Positions 1 to 7,833 of a stretch of DNA of 41,722 nt are shown piece after piece. This DNA is from Chloroflexota bacterium. GTDB lineage: Bacteria; Chloroflexota; Limnocylindria; P2-11E. The stretch lies in assembly GCA_005889295.1 (NCBI GenBank), contig VBEY01000041.1, forward strand, positions 1 through 41,722, in the 5' to 3' direction. Numbering within the stretch: the first letter of the stretch is position 1; every line of letters starts with the position of its first letter. Both the position numbers and the translations under genes were made by a program. The notes under the pieces are model-generated. The model had not been told where the DNA came from. It did not search any database and worked only from the letters and a program-made list of their open reading frames with translations.

Positions 1-487
1 CGAGGTCGAAGGTGTTGTCACCGAGGTTGTCGAAAAACCTAAGGCCGTCCCCCAAGAGCACGGGCATGACGCCGACCTGCAGCTCGTCAGCCAGACGAGC
101 TCTGATTGCCTGCTGTGCTGTGTTGGCGCCGCCGATGATTGTGACGTCGCGTGGCCCCGCCGCTTGCTTCGCCCGTTGGATCGCCCGGCCGAGGTCATCG
201 ACGAAGGTGAACGAGAGCTTCGCGTTCTCGCCTTTGGCCGCCTTGGCCGGAGGGCGGTGGGTGACGACAAAGATCGGCACCTGGAATTCGTAGCCGGTGA
301 AGTCACCGTTCGCCATGTCATAGGCGCGCCTGCCCATCACCACGGCCCCGGTATTCGCGATGGCTTCGCGCAACATCTCGGTCTTTTGCAGCGCGGCGAG
401 GTCCGGATAGAGCCGCGCCACGCTGCCCTGGCGGTCGTTCACGAAACCGTCCAATGACATAGTCATGCCGACGACGACCTTCGCCAT
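1..487 (-). CDS. Dihydrofolate reductase / RibD C-terminal-domain family protein (3' end outside window)
   Basis: The ATG lies at 487-485 and the frame stays open to the window edge (162 codons). The protein begins MAKVVVGMTMSLDGFVND, the typical opening of the DHFR-like RibD_C family (strand, then SLDGF). It continues with a VMGRRAYDM segment (the GR motif that contacts NADPH), a PIFVVTHRPP strand, and DVTIIGGANTAQQAI, the Gly-rich dinucleotide-binding turn. Family members are NAD(P)H-dependent reductases, mostly of unknown substrate, and should not be equated with folate reductase. The start overlaps the upstream M20 peptidase stop by one base (TGATG), so translation is probably coupled, and the gene is last or near last in the aspA operon. 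The C-terminus is not visible. Confidence 0.85.
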   Translation of the reverse strand, partial: MAKVVVGMTMSLDGFVNDRQGSVARLYPDLAALQKTEMLREAIANTGAVVMGRRAYDMANGDFTGYEFQVPIFVVTHRPPAKAAKGENAKLSFTFVDDLGRAIQRAKQAAGPRDVTIIGGANTAQQAIRARLADELQVGVMPVLLGDGLRFFDNLGDNTFDL

Positions 488-1839
488 CAGCCGACGAACG
501 CGCGCGCGGTCTGCTCGAACAGCTCGGTCGACAGCCGGAGCGACTCCTGGTCGATCCGTTCGTTATTGCCATGAAACATCTTCGCAAAGTCCTTGAACGA
601 GATCCGCTCGCTCATGAGGCCGTAGCCATACGACGTCACGCCTTTGCGGCGGAAGTAGCGCGCATCGGTGGCACCGACAATAAGGAAAGGGATCGTCTTC
701 GCGCCGGGGACGAGCTTCTGGGTCACCTTCGTGAGCGTGTCCCAGAGTGGCGTGCGCGTCGGGGACTCGCTCGCGGGGTTATCGCCCTCGGCAACGATCT
801 CGACGTCCTTCCACAGGGCATCGCCGATGGCCTCGCGCAGCATCTCGCGCACTTTTGGTCCGTCGTCCCCGGCGATCGTGCGAATGTCGATGTCGATTTC
901 GGCGCTGTCGGGGATCACGTTCAGCTTCACTCCGGAGTTCGCCATGTTGGGCGAGAACGTCGTGCGCGTGGCCGAATACAACATCGGCGCGGTGCCCTCG
1001 GGTCCGCGGTCGAGGGCCATGTCGAACGTCGCCGCGGTGGTCAGCGCGATCCGTGCAGCGGCCGGCAGGTCGAGGCCGTCGACGAACTGTCGCCAGACCG
1101 AGTGCAGGCGGAGCGGAGCTTTGTAGGTCCCAAGGCGCGTGATGATCTCGGCGGCCTTGAGGAGTGCGTTGTCCGCCTGGTACGGCATCGAGCCATGACC
1201 GGGAGTGCCGCGGACCCGCAGGCGGGTCCACTGCGAGCCCTTCTCGGCGGCGATGAGCGGGAGCTTTGGCGCGCCGTTCCCGAGCGGGATGCGCATGCCA
1301 CCGAACTCCGTCACGAGGTAGTCGGTCTTCACGTCGTCCCAGGCGTTCTCGGTGAGCCATTTTGCGCCGTAGGTGCCGAGCGCTTCTTCGTCCGCGACCG
1401 CGGAAAAAATGAGCGTTCCCTTCGGTCGGAAACCCGAGTCCAATAGCCGCCGAAACGCGACGGCCATCGACGCGGTCACGTCGAGCATGTCGACGGCGCC
1501 ACGTCCCCAGACCTCGCCGTCGATGAGCTCGGCGGCGAACGGATCGTGCTGCCAACCCGACGGTGTGACCGGCACCACGTCGGTGTGGCCCATGAGGTGG
1601 AGCGACGGAGCTTGGGGGTCGCTCCCCGCGATACGCACGACGAGACTGGCGCGGCCTGGCACCGGTTCGTATCGCTTCATCTCGACGCCAGGCGCGCTCA
1701 GATAGCTCTCGAGCAGATCGACGCTTCGGATCTCGTGGCCCGATTCCGGTGTGCCCTCGTTCACGCAGGAGTTGCGGATGAGCCGCTGGAGAAGGTCGGT
1801 CGTCTCGGCGGTCATCTCGGTCATCGGCATGCTCATCAT
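487..1839 (-). CDS. M20 family metallopeptidase (dipeptidase / carboxypeptidase / deacylase type)
   Basis: This 450-residue protein has the dizinc M20 scaffold. HLMGHTDVVP (His85, Asp87) carries the first metal ligand and the catalytic Asp. WGRGAVDMLD (Asp117) supplies the bridging ligand. VADEEA (Glu151-Glu152) gives the catalytic base and a ligand, and a late MFHGNNERID supplies the C-terminal His. A lid/dimerisation domain lies between about 200 and 340, including the RGTPGHGSMP region. The length is normal for the family. Such enzymes hydrolyse peptides or N-acyl amino acids in the cytoplasm; the exact substrate cannot be read from sequence. The ATG at 1839 overlaps the antiporter stop (ATGA), and the stop overlaps the next start (TGATG). 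A second in-frame ATG lies immediately downstream. Confidence 0.92.
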   Translation of the reverse strand: MMSMPMTEMTAETTDLLQRLIRNSCVNEGTPESGHEIRSVDLLESYLSAPGVEMKRYEPVPGRASLVVRIAGSDPQAPSLHLMGHTDVVPVTPSGWQHDPFAAELIDGEVWGRGAVDMLDVTASMAVAFRRLLDSGFRPKGTLIFSAVADEEALGTYGAKWLTENAWDDVKTDYLVTEFGGMRIPLGNGAPKLPLIAAEKGSQWTRLRVRGTPGHGSMPYQADNALLKAAEIITRLGTYKAPLRLHSVWRQFVDGLDLPAAARIALTTAATFDMALDRGPEGTAPMLYSATRTTFSPNMANSGVKLNVIPDSAEIDIDIRTIAGDDGPKVREMLREAIGDALWKDVEIVAEGDNPASESPTRTPLWDTLTKVTQKLVPGAKTIPFLIVGATDARYFRRKGVTSYGYGLMSERISFKDFAKMFHGNNERIDQESLRLSTELFEQTARAFVG

Positions 1840-3365
1840 GCCTCCATCCGGATCTCCTCGAGATCGAGGTCCCGCTCGATGTTCCGGAGGACGTCGTCGT
1901 CGATGGCTCCGCGGTCGCGCATCTCCCTGAGCGCGTCGCGCTGCGCGTCGATCACATCGCTGCGGATCTGACGGTGCTCGACGAGCTCCTGCTCCGCCTC
2001 GTTGCCGGGCGCTTCGTGGAGCTGCTCCTCATGCTCGGCCCGGTGCCGGTAGCTCGTGCGGAGCTGATCGATGAGCGGTCGATGGGTCGGCCATTTCTTC
2101 TCGAGCTCGTCGATCCGGTGGAGTGCCTGCTCGATGAGGTCCCGCCGCGCGTGCGACTCCTCGTGGTCCTCGTCGTCGTCGCTCCCGAGACCGAGCGCCC
2201 GGATCACGAGCGGCAGCGTCAGGCCCTGGCCGACGAGAGTCACGAGGATCACGGTGAAGGTGATGACGATGATCGCCTCGCGTGCCGGCAGCGCGTTTCC
2301 GGGCAGAGAGACCGGAAGCGCGAGCGCTGCCGCGAGGGAGACCACGCCCCGCATGCCAGCCCACGAAAGGACGAGCGACTCTCGGAGTCGGGTGCGGCGC
2401 TGATCGTCCGACAGAAGCTCGCGAACACTCATCCCGATCACCCAGAGGGCGCGGACGGCGATGAGCGCGATGCTCACGAGGATGCCGACCGCGGCGAGCT
2501 GGAAGAGTGTCCCGCGATCCATCTGTCTGGAAATCGTCGAGATCTGGAACCCGATGGAGAGAAACACGACGCCGTTCAGAAGGAAGACCAGGCTCTCCCA
2601 GACCGCGCGGCCGGCGAGGCGCGCTTCGGAGCCCATGATCTGCGACGACCGCCTGCCGATGAAGAGTCCCGCGGTCACCGCGGCCAGGACGCCGGAGACA
2701 CCGAGCGCTTCCGCCGGGAGGTACGCCGCGTAGGGCGTGAGCAGCGAGATGGTGATCTCGACGGGCGTATCGGTGATGCGAGTACGTATCCACACCGCGA
2801 TCCAGCCCACGACGAGTCCGATGAGGATGCCGCCGAGCGCCACAAATACGAAGCTCGTGAGCGACCCGACCACGGAAACGGCCGCGGCCGCCGCAGCCGC
2901 GCCGATCGCCGCCCGGTAGATCGTGAGCGCGGTCGCGTCATTGAGGAGGCTCTCGCCCTCGAGGATGCTGATGATCCGGCGCGGGACCGCGAGCCTTTGC
3001 GCTATCGCGGTCGCCGCCACCGCGTCGGGAGGAGAGACGATGGCCCCGAGCGCGACGGCGAGTGGCCACGTCATGCCGGCCACGAGCGTCATCGCGGCTG
3101 CCGCGACCACGCCCACGCTCGCGGCAACGAGACCGACGGCGAGCAGGCTGATGTTCTTGAGATTCGCGCGGAAGTCGCGGATCGGAGTGAGGAACGCGCT
3201 CACATAGAGGATCGGCGGCAGGACGATGAGGAAGACGATCTCCGGGTCGAGCTCGAATGGGGGGATTCCCGGAATGAGTCCGACGACGAGCCCGCCGAGC
3301 AGAAGGAGCACTGGATAGGGCACGCGGATCCGGCGCGAAACGGTCACGAGCACGGCAACGATCAC
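1836..3365 (-). CDS. CPA1-type Na+/H+ antiporter
   Basis: This is an integral membrane cation/proton antiporter of 509 residues. About 12 hydrophobic segments fill residues 1-400. They include the family hallmarks SPPDAVAATAI (the ND/PD-type transport-site helix) and EGESLLNDATALTIY (Asn-Asp pair of the ion-binding site). The last ~110 residues are a charged, Glu/Arg/His-rich cytoplasmic tail, the usual regulatory region. The GTG at 3365 is the first conventional start. The frame extends a further 11 codons upstream (from a CTG at 3398) with sequence that completes the first helix, so the true N-terminus may lie there. The gene follows aspA by about 30 bp and overlaps the M20 peptidase start by 4 bases. 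Its role would be pH and sodium homeostasis. Confidence 0.9.
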   Translation of the reverse strand: MIVAVLVTVSRRIRVPYPVLLLLGGLVVGLIPGIPPFELDPEIVFLIVLPPILYVSAFLTPIRDFRANLKNISLLAVGLVAASVGVVAAAAMTLVAGMTWPLAVALGAIVSPPDAVAATAIAQRLAVPRRIISILEGESLLNDATALTIYRAAIGAAAAAAAVSVVGSLTSFVFVALGGILIGLVVGWIAVWIRTRITDTPVEITISLLTPYAAYLPAEALGVSGVLAAVTAGLFIGRRSSQIMGSEARLAGRAVWESLVFLLNGVVFLSIGFQISTISRQMDRGTLFQLAAVGILVSIALIAVRALWVIGMSVRELLSDDQRRTRLRESLVLSWAGMRGVVSLAAALALPVSLPGNALPAREAIIVITFTVILVTLVGQGLTLPLVIRALGLGSDDDEDHEESHARRDLIEQALHRIDELEKKWPTHRPLIDQLRTSYRHRAEHEEQLHEAPGNEAEQELVEHRQIRSDVIDAQRDALREMRDRGAIDDDVLRNIERDLDLEEIRMEA

Positions 3366-3394
3366 GAGGAGCGCGAGGAGGAGCTCAGCCGCTT

Positions 3395-4792
3395 TCAGTC
3401 CTGCACGCCGCCTTTCGTCATGGGTAGCGGATCAAGGACGCGCCGGAGATCCTTCTCGGGCATGACCTTCTCCGCGAGCGCGATGTCGATGAGCGGGCGG
3501 CGCTCGGCGAGCGCCCTCTTCACGAGCGCCGCAGCCTTCGCGTAGCCGATATGAGGCGAGAGCGCGGTCACGACCAGAGACGGGCTCGCATCCATGAGCT
3601 CCTTCGCGCGGCCCTCATCGACCTCGAGTCCGGCGATCGCCTTCTCCCTTAGCACTCGCACCGCATTGGCGAGGATCGTCGCCGAGAAGCAGTTCGCGAA
3701 GTTGATGCCCGGCATCATCACGTTGAGCTCGAGCTGCCCCGCCTGTGCGCCCCAGGCCACGGCTGTGTCGTTGCCGATCACTTGGAAGCACACCTGGTTG
3801 ACCATCTCCGGGATCGCGGGGTTCACCTTGCCGGGCATGATCGACGAACCCGGCTGCACCGCCGGGATCCGTACCTCCCCGAACCCCGTGCGCGGCCCCG
3901 ACACGAGCAGGCGGAGGTCGTTGCAGATGCTCGACACCTCGATCGCCGCGGTGCGCATCCCGCTCGAGATGCGGACGAACGGGGCCATCGACTGCATCGT
4001 GGCGAAGAGATTCTTCGCGGGCTTGATCGGCTCGCCGTACCACTCCGCGAGATACGCGCAGACACGCTCGCGGAACTGGGGGTCGGCGTTCAGTCCGGTT
4101 CCCGCGGCCGTGCCACCGATCCCGAGCTCGCAGAGCTCCGCCCGTCCCGCACGAAGGCGCGCCGCCGCACCGCGGACGCGCTCGGCCCAGCCTGAGAACT
4201 CCTGACCGAACGTGATCGGTACGGCGTCCTGCAGATGGGTGCGGCCAGGCTTCACGCAGTCGGCGTAGCGCGTCGCCTTTTCACCGATCGCGTCAGCGAG
4301 GGTGTCAAGCTCCGCGCAGAGCGTTTTTGTCAGCTCGAGGGCGGCAAGACGCATGGCCGTCGGCGTCGTGTCGTTTGTCGACTGCGCCATGTTGACGTGG
4401 TCGTTGGGATTCACATGCTCGTATGTGCCGAGGCCGCCGCCGAGGATCTGGTTCGCGCGGTTGGCGAGGACCTCATTCACGTTCATGTGAAAGCTCACGC
4501 CAGCGCCGGAATGGAACACATCGACAACGAATTGATCCATGTGCTGTCCGGCCAGAATTTCGTCGCAGGCGGCCACGATCGCCGTCTTCCGGCGCTCGTC
4601 GAGACGCTTGGATTCCGCGTTTGCGAGCGCGGCTGCCCGCTTGACGCGAACGAATCCTCGGATGAAGGCCGGGAAGGCACGATAGCCACTGATGGGATAG
4701 TTCTCGATCGCTCGCTGGGTCTGCGCTCCCCATAGCGCGGTGGCGGGGACCTCGATCTCGCCTAGCGTGTCACGCTCACGACGAGAGGTCAC
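3395..4792 (-). CDS. aspA: Aspartate ammonia-lyase (class II fumarase/aspartase superfamily)
   Basis: This cytoplasmic lyase of 465 residues would convert aspartate to fumarate plus ammonia. The superfamily signature GSSIMPGKVNP sits near residues 316-326. Several segments match aspartase better than fumarase: NPNDHVNMAQSTND (fumarases usually have HPND), GRTHLQDAVPITFGQEF, MDQFVVDVFHSGAG, and PEMVNQVCFQVIGNDT followed by AGQLELNV. The start is GTG at 4792, giving the conserved RxExDxLGEIEVP N-terminus. It is divergent from korA with only 26 bp between starts and heads the antiporter-M20-reductase operon. Fumarate produced here would feed the same central-carbon pool that KorAB serves. A fumarase activity is the main alternative. 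Confidence 0.82.
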   Translation of the reverse strand: MTSRRERDTLGEIEVPATALWGAQTQRAIENYPISGYRAFPAFIRGFVRVKRAAALANAESKRLDERRKTAIVAACDEILAGQHMDQFVVDVFHSGAGVSFHMNVNEVLANRANQILGGGLGTYEHVNPNDHVNMAQSTNDTTPTAMRLAALELTKTLCAELDTLADAIGEKATRYADCVKPGRTHLQDAVPITFGQEFSGWAERVRGAAARLRAGRAELCELGIGGTAAGTGLNADPQFRERVCAYLAEWYGEPIKPAKNLFATMQSMAPFVRISSGMRTAAIEVSSICNDLRLLVSGPRTGFGEVRIPAVQPGSSIMPGKVNPAIPEMVNQVCFQVIGNDTAVAWGAQAGQLELNVMMPGINFANCFSATILANAVRVLREKAIAGLEVDEGRAKELMDASPSLVVTALSPHIGYAKAAALVKRALAERRPLIDIALAEKVMPEKDLRRVLDPLPMTKGGVQD

Positions 4793-4800
4793 CGCGAACG

Positions 4801-4807
4801 TACAATA
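4801..4807. promoter_or_regulatory. Overlapping divergent -10 boxes between aspA and korA
   Basis: The heptamer here reads TACAAT on the plus strand (4801-4806, 12 bases before the korA GTG). On the minus strand it reads TATTGT (4807-4802, 9 bases before the aspA GTG). Both fit the bacterial TANNNT -10 pattern and would give very short leaders. No convincing -35 hexamer is visible on either side. Since only 26 bp separate the two starts, this is the only place a joint promoter can sit outside coding sequence. Confidence 0.45.
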
Positions 4808-4818
4808 GACGTTCCGAA

Positions 4819-6759
4819 GTGCAGAAGAACCGGCTGACCTGGATGATCGGCGGCCCCCAGGGAAGCGGAATTAACGCATCCGCCGAAGTGTTCGCAAAGG
4901 CCTGCTCCCGCGCCGGTCTACGCGTCTACGCGAACATCGAATACCACTCGAACATCATGGGCAAGCACTCCTTCTATCGCGTGCGCGTGGACGAAGAGGA
5001 CGTGCGCTCATACAAGGACAAGGCCGACATCCTCGTCGCGCTCGACCTCGAAACGCTCGCCGGCGACGGCGACCACCGCCGCTGGGCCACGCACTACGGC
5101 CATTTGTCGGAGATCAACGAAGGCGGCGGCGTCATCTTCGACAGTGAGATCGGCTTTGATCCGGTGTCGGCGAACCGCCCGGATCTGCGCTTCTACTCGG
5201 TCCCCTTCATGGACATCATCAAGAAGGCGCTCGAGGAAGTCGGCAAAGGCGAGCAGGCGCGCCGCTACGAGGTCATGAAGAACACCGTCGGGCTCGGCGC
5301 GTCGCTCGCGCTCTGCGAGTACCCGTTCGATCTCGTCGCCGAGGTCATTCGCTCGCAGTTCAAGGGTAAGCGCGCGGAGGTCGGCGAGCTGAACGTCCGC
5401 GCTGCGAAGCTCGCGTTCGAGCACGTGAAGCAACACGAGAACGTGAAGGAGTTCCCGTACACCCTCAAGCCCGGCCGCGAGCCGAAGGCGCGCCTTCTCG
5501 CGAAGGGCTACGAGATCCACGCGATCGCGAAGCTCAAGGCCGGCTGCTCGTTCCAGACTTACTACCCCATCTCACCAGCGACCGACGAGTCCGTCTACCT
5601 GGAGCGCCAGCAACGTGATTACAAACTGCTCGTCGTCCAGTGCGAGGACGAGATCAGCTCGATCAACATGGCGGTCGGCGCGGCGCACATGGGTGTTCGC
5701 GCGGCGACGGCGACGAGCGGTCCCGGCTTCGCCCTCATGGTCGAAGGCATCGGTTTCGCGTCGATCACCGAATGCCCCGGCCCCGTGCTCGTCATGTACC
5801 AGCGCGGTGGCCCGTCGACAGGCATGCCGACGCGGCAAGAGCAGGGCGACCTGCAGTTCGCGTTGCATCCGGCGCAGGGTGATTTCCCGCACCTCGTGAT
5901 CGCCCCCGGCGACCTGCGCGAGGCCTACCAGGACACCTTCTCCGCGTTCAACTGGGCGGAGCGCTACCAGATGCCGATCATCGTCCTCTCCGACAAGAAA
6001 CTCGCTTCGGTGTACACGACGATCGACAAGCTTGAGCTCCGCTGGGACGAGATCGATCGCGGCGAGATGTTCACCGGGAGCGAGTGGACTGCGGTCGACG
6101 CGAAGGGCGCGAACGACGCGGGAACACAGGCCGGCCACAGCGGCAACGGCAACGGGAAGATGGACCTCGCGAGCGTAAAGGAGTACCTCCGCTACGCGTT
6201 CGCGAAGGATGGCATCTCGCCGCGGTCTCGTCCGGGCACCAAGGGTGGTCGGCACTGGATCACAAGCGACGAGCACGACCCCGACGGCCACATCACCGAG
6301 GGCGTGGAGATGCGGGTCGCGATGATGGAAAAGCGCATGGGCAAGCTCAAACTCGCCCAGAACGCGATCCCGGAGGAGCAGCAATTCTTCCTGCATGGTC
6401 CCAAGGACGCTGACCTCACCGTGCTCGCATGGGGCTCGACGAAGGGCACGATCCTCGACGCGCTCAAGGTGCTCGAGGCGCAAGGCAAGAAGATCAACTT
6501 CCTTCAGTGCCGTCTCATGAAACCGTTCCCGGCGAAGGGCGTCGGCGACATCCTGCGTCGCGCGAAGCGGATCGTTTCGATGGAGGAGAACTACTCCGGC
6601 CAGCTTGCGCAGCTGGTGCAGGAGCAGACCGGCGTGATGATCGAACAGCGCATCAACAAGTTCGACGGTCGCCCGTTCAGCGAGGATGAGGTCGTGAATG
6701 CCCTCGCGAAGGTGTATGACGGAGCAAAGGCCGAGCCGGTGGTGACTCATGTCCATTAA
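4819..6759 (+). CDS. korA: 2-oxoacid:ferredoxin oxidoreductase, fused gamma-alpha subunit (2-oxoglutarate type likely)
   Basis: This 646-residue subunit oxidatively decarboxylates a 2-oxoacid with CoA and passes electrons to ferredoxin, together with KorB. Residues 1 to ~205 are the gamma domain: GGPQGSGI at 11-18, then EYHSNIMGKHSFYRVRV. From ~225 comes the alpha pyrimidine-binding domain, with AGCSFQTYYPISPATDES and later TSGPGFALMVEGIGFA. The C-terminal domain II (from about 535) includes LTVLAWGSTKGTILDAL and EENYSGQLAQL. This gamma-alpha fusion paired with a separate beta is the arrangement of 2-oxoglutarate oxidoreductases of actinobacteria, Chloroflexota and haloarchaea; substrate preference is inferred from that. 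The GTG at 4819 fits the family N-terminus. The stop overlaps the first korB start by 11 bases. No ferredoxin gene is in view. Confidence 0.92.
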   Translation: MQKNRLTWMIGGPQGSGINASAEVFAKACSRAGLRVYANIEYHSNIMGKHSFYRVRVDEEDVRSYKDKADILVALDLETLAGDGDHRRWATHYGHLSEINEGGGVIFDSEIGFDPVSANRPDLRFYSVPFMDIIKKALEEVGKGEQARRYEVMKNTVGLGASLALCEYPFDLVAEVIRSQFKGKRAEVGELNVRAAKLAFEHVKQHENVKEFPYTLKPGREPKARLLAKGYEIHAIAKLKAGCSFQTYYPISPATDESVYLERQQRDYKLLVVQCEDEISSINMAVGAAHMGVRAATATSGPGFALMVEGIGFASITECPGPVLVMYQRGGPSTGMPTRQEQGDLQFALHPAQGDFPHLVIAPGDLREAYQDTFSAFNWAERYQMPIIVLSDKKLASVYTTIDKLELRWDEIDRGEMFTGSEWTAVDAKGANDAGTQAGHSGNGNGKMDLASVKEYLRYAFAKDGISPRSRPGTKGGRHWITSDEHDPDGHITEGVEMRVAMMEKRMGKLKLAQNAIPEEQQFFLHGPKDADLTVLAWGSTKGTILDALKVLEAQGKKINFLQCRLMKPFPAKGVGDILRRAKRIVSMEENYSGQLAQLVQEQTGVMIEQRINKFDGRPFSEDEVVNALAKVYDGAKAEPVVTHVH

Positions 6760-6829
6760 CGCGCCGGCGAAGGCACTCACGCTCAAGGACTACAAGAGCG
6801 ATCTCCACAACGACTGGTGTCCGGGGTGT
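6734..6829 (+). repeat. Direct repeat, left copy (korB start region before the intein)
   Basis: This copy spans 15 bases upstream of the korB ATG plus codons 1-27. It matches 7738-7833 at an offset of 1004 bp. Positions 6734-6810 (77 bases) are identical to 7738-7814. The remaining 19 bases differ at four third-codon positions (Asn21, Pro25, Gly26, Cys27), all silent. The repeat carries the GGTGG ribosome-binding site and the start codon. Confidence 0.97.
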
Positions 6830-7737
6830 TTGGCGCCGGACACCCGAATCATGACGCGCGCCGGAAGCAAGCCGGTCGAACAGATCGAGGTCGGAGATCG
6901 GGTTCTTGCCCACGACGGTCGGTATCACCGCGTTACCGAGCTGATGTCACATCAGCATGACGCCCCGATGCACCGTCTTCGAGTGCACGGACTCGGAACG
7001 ATCGTTCTGACACCGGATCATCCCGTCTACGCAGTACGTCGGCAGCGTCATCGAAAGACCAACACTGATTTCACCGCGGAATGGCTTCCCGCCGAATCTG
7101 TGAGTAGGGGCGACTACGTCGGTTTTCCTGTACCGACCGAAGCCTCGGATCAGCCGTCGGTCTCCCTGTGGTACGCACGCAAGTTCAAGGACACGCGAAG
7201 CAAGCCGCTCCCAGACTCGGTCGCGCTCGATGATCGGTTCCTTCGCCTAGCCGGTTACTACATCTCCGAAGGACACGCACATCACCGCGAAATCGGCTTT
7301 ACCTTCAGTAACCTCGAGAAGGACCTGGTCCAAGACACCGTCAGATTGGTGGGTGACCTCTTCGAGCTCACGGCGACCATCCGGGATCGAACTGAGCACA
7401 ACAACACCATCGAAGTGATGGTGTCGTCCAGCTACCTAACCGAGATATTCGAGCGGATGTTTGGTTCGGGAGCTGTCAACAAAAGGGTTCCTGAGCCTCT
7501 GATGCAGTTAGATCCACACCGACAGCAATCTCTCCTTCGGGGGCTCTGGGCAGGCGACGGTTCGTGGGGCCGAAAGAAGGCGACGTATCGGACCATCTCG
7601 CCGGTGCTCGCAAATCAGGTGACGGTCCTATTGCTCCGGCAAGGAGTTTTGCCCAACGTACATCAGCAAGAGGCAAACGGCATCCACAAGAAGTCTTACG
7701 CCATCTCTGTCTCCAACGGCGCGGGCTACAACAAACT
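6827..7737 (+). mobile_element. LAGLIDADG homing intein, N-terminal ~304 residues only
   Basis: Inteins are self-splicing protein inserts that spread by a homing endonuclease. Visible blocks (numbered in the interrupted frame) are as follows. Cys27 is the nucleophile Cys1, followed by Asp31-Thr32. Around 42-57 is the VEQIEVGDRVLAHDG strand. Thr88-Pro-Asp-His91 is block B. LAGYYISEGH (167-176) is the first LAGLIDADG helix with catalytic Glu, and LLRGLWAGDG (262-271) is the second with Asp. Sequence stops around SVSNGAGYNKL, where further endonuclease and then blocks F and G would be expected. Base composition is visibly less GC-rich than its neighbours (for example 7200-7740), fitting horizontal transfer. 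The insertion point is between Gly26 and Cys27 of KorB, inside an iron-sulfur ligand motif, the kind of invariant site inteins favour. Confidence 0.93.
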
Positions 7738-7833
7738 AGCCGGTGGTGACTCATGTCCATTAACGCGCCGGCGAAGGCACTCACGCTCAAGGACTACAAG
7801 AGCGATCTCCACAATGACTGGTGTCCAGGCTGC
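7738..7833 (+). repeat. Direct repeat, right copy (start of the intact korB)
   Basis: This is the partner of 6734-6829 at a 1004-bp offset. It starts abruptly after the intein sequence and has no intein-type C-terminal motif at the junction. It supplies the ribosome-binding site (GGTGG, six bases before the ATG) and the start of the intact korB. It differs from the left copy only at four silent third-codon positions between 7815 and 7833. Confidence 0.97.

Noticed and set aside
1974-3545. 523-codon plus-strand frame
   Set aside because: It lies antisense to the antiporter and aspartase; highly charged Arg/Asp/Glu composition with no motif.
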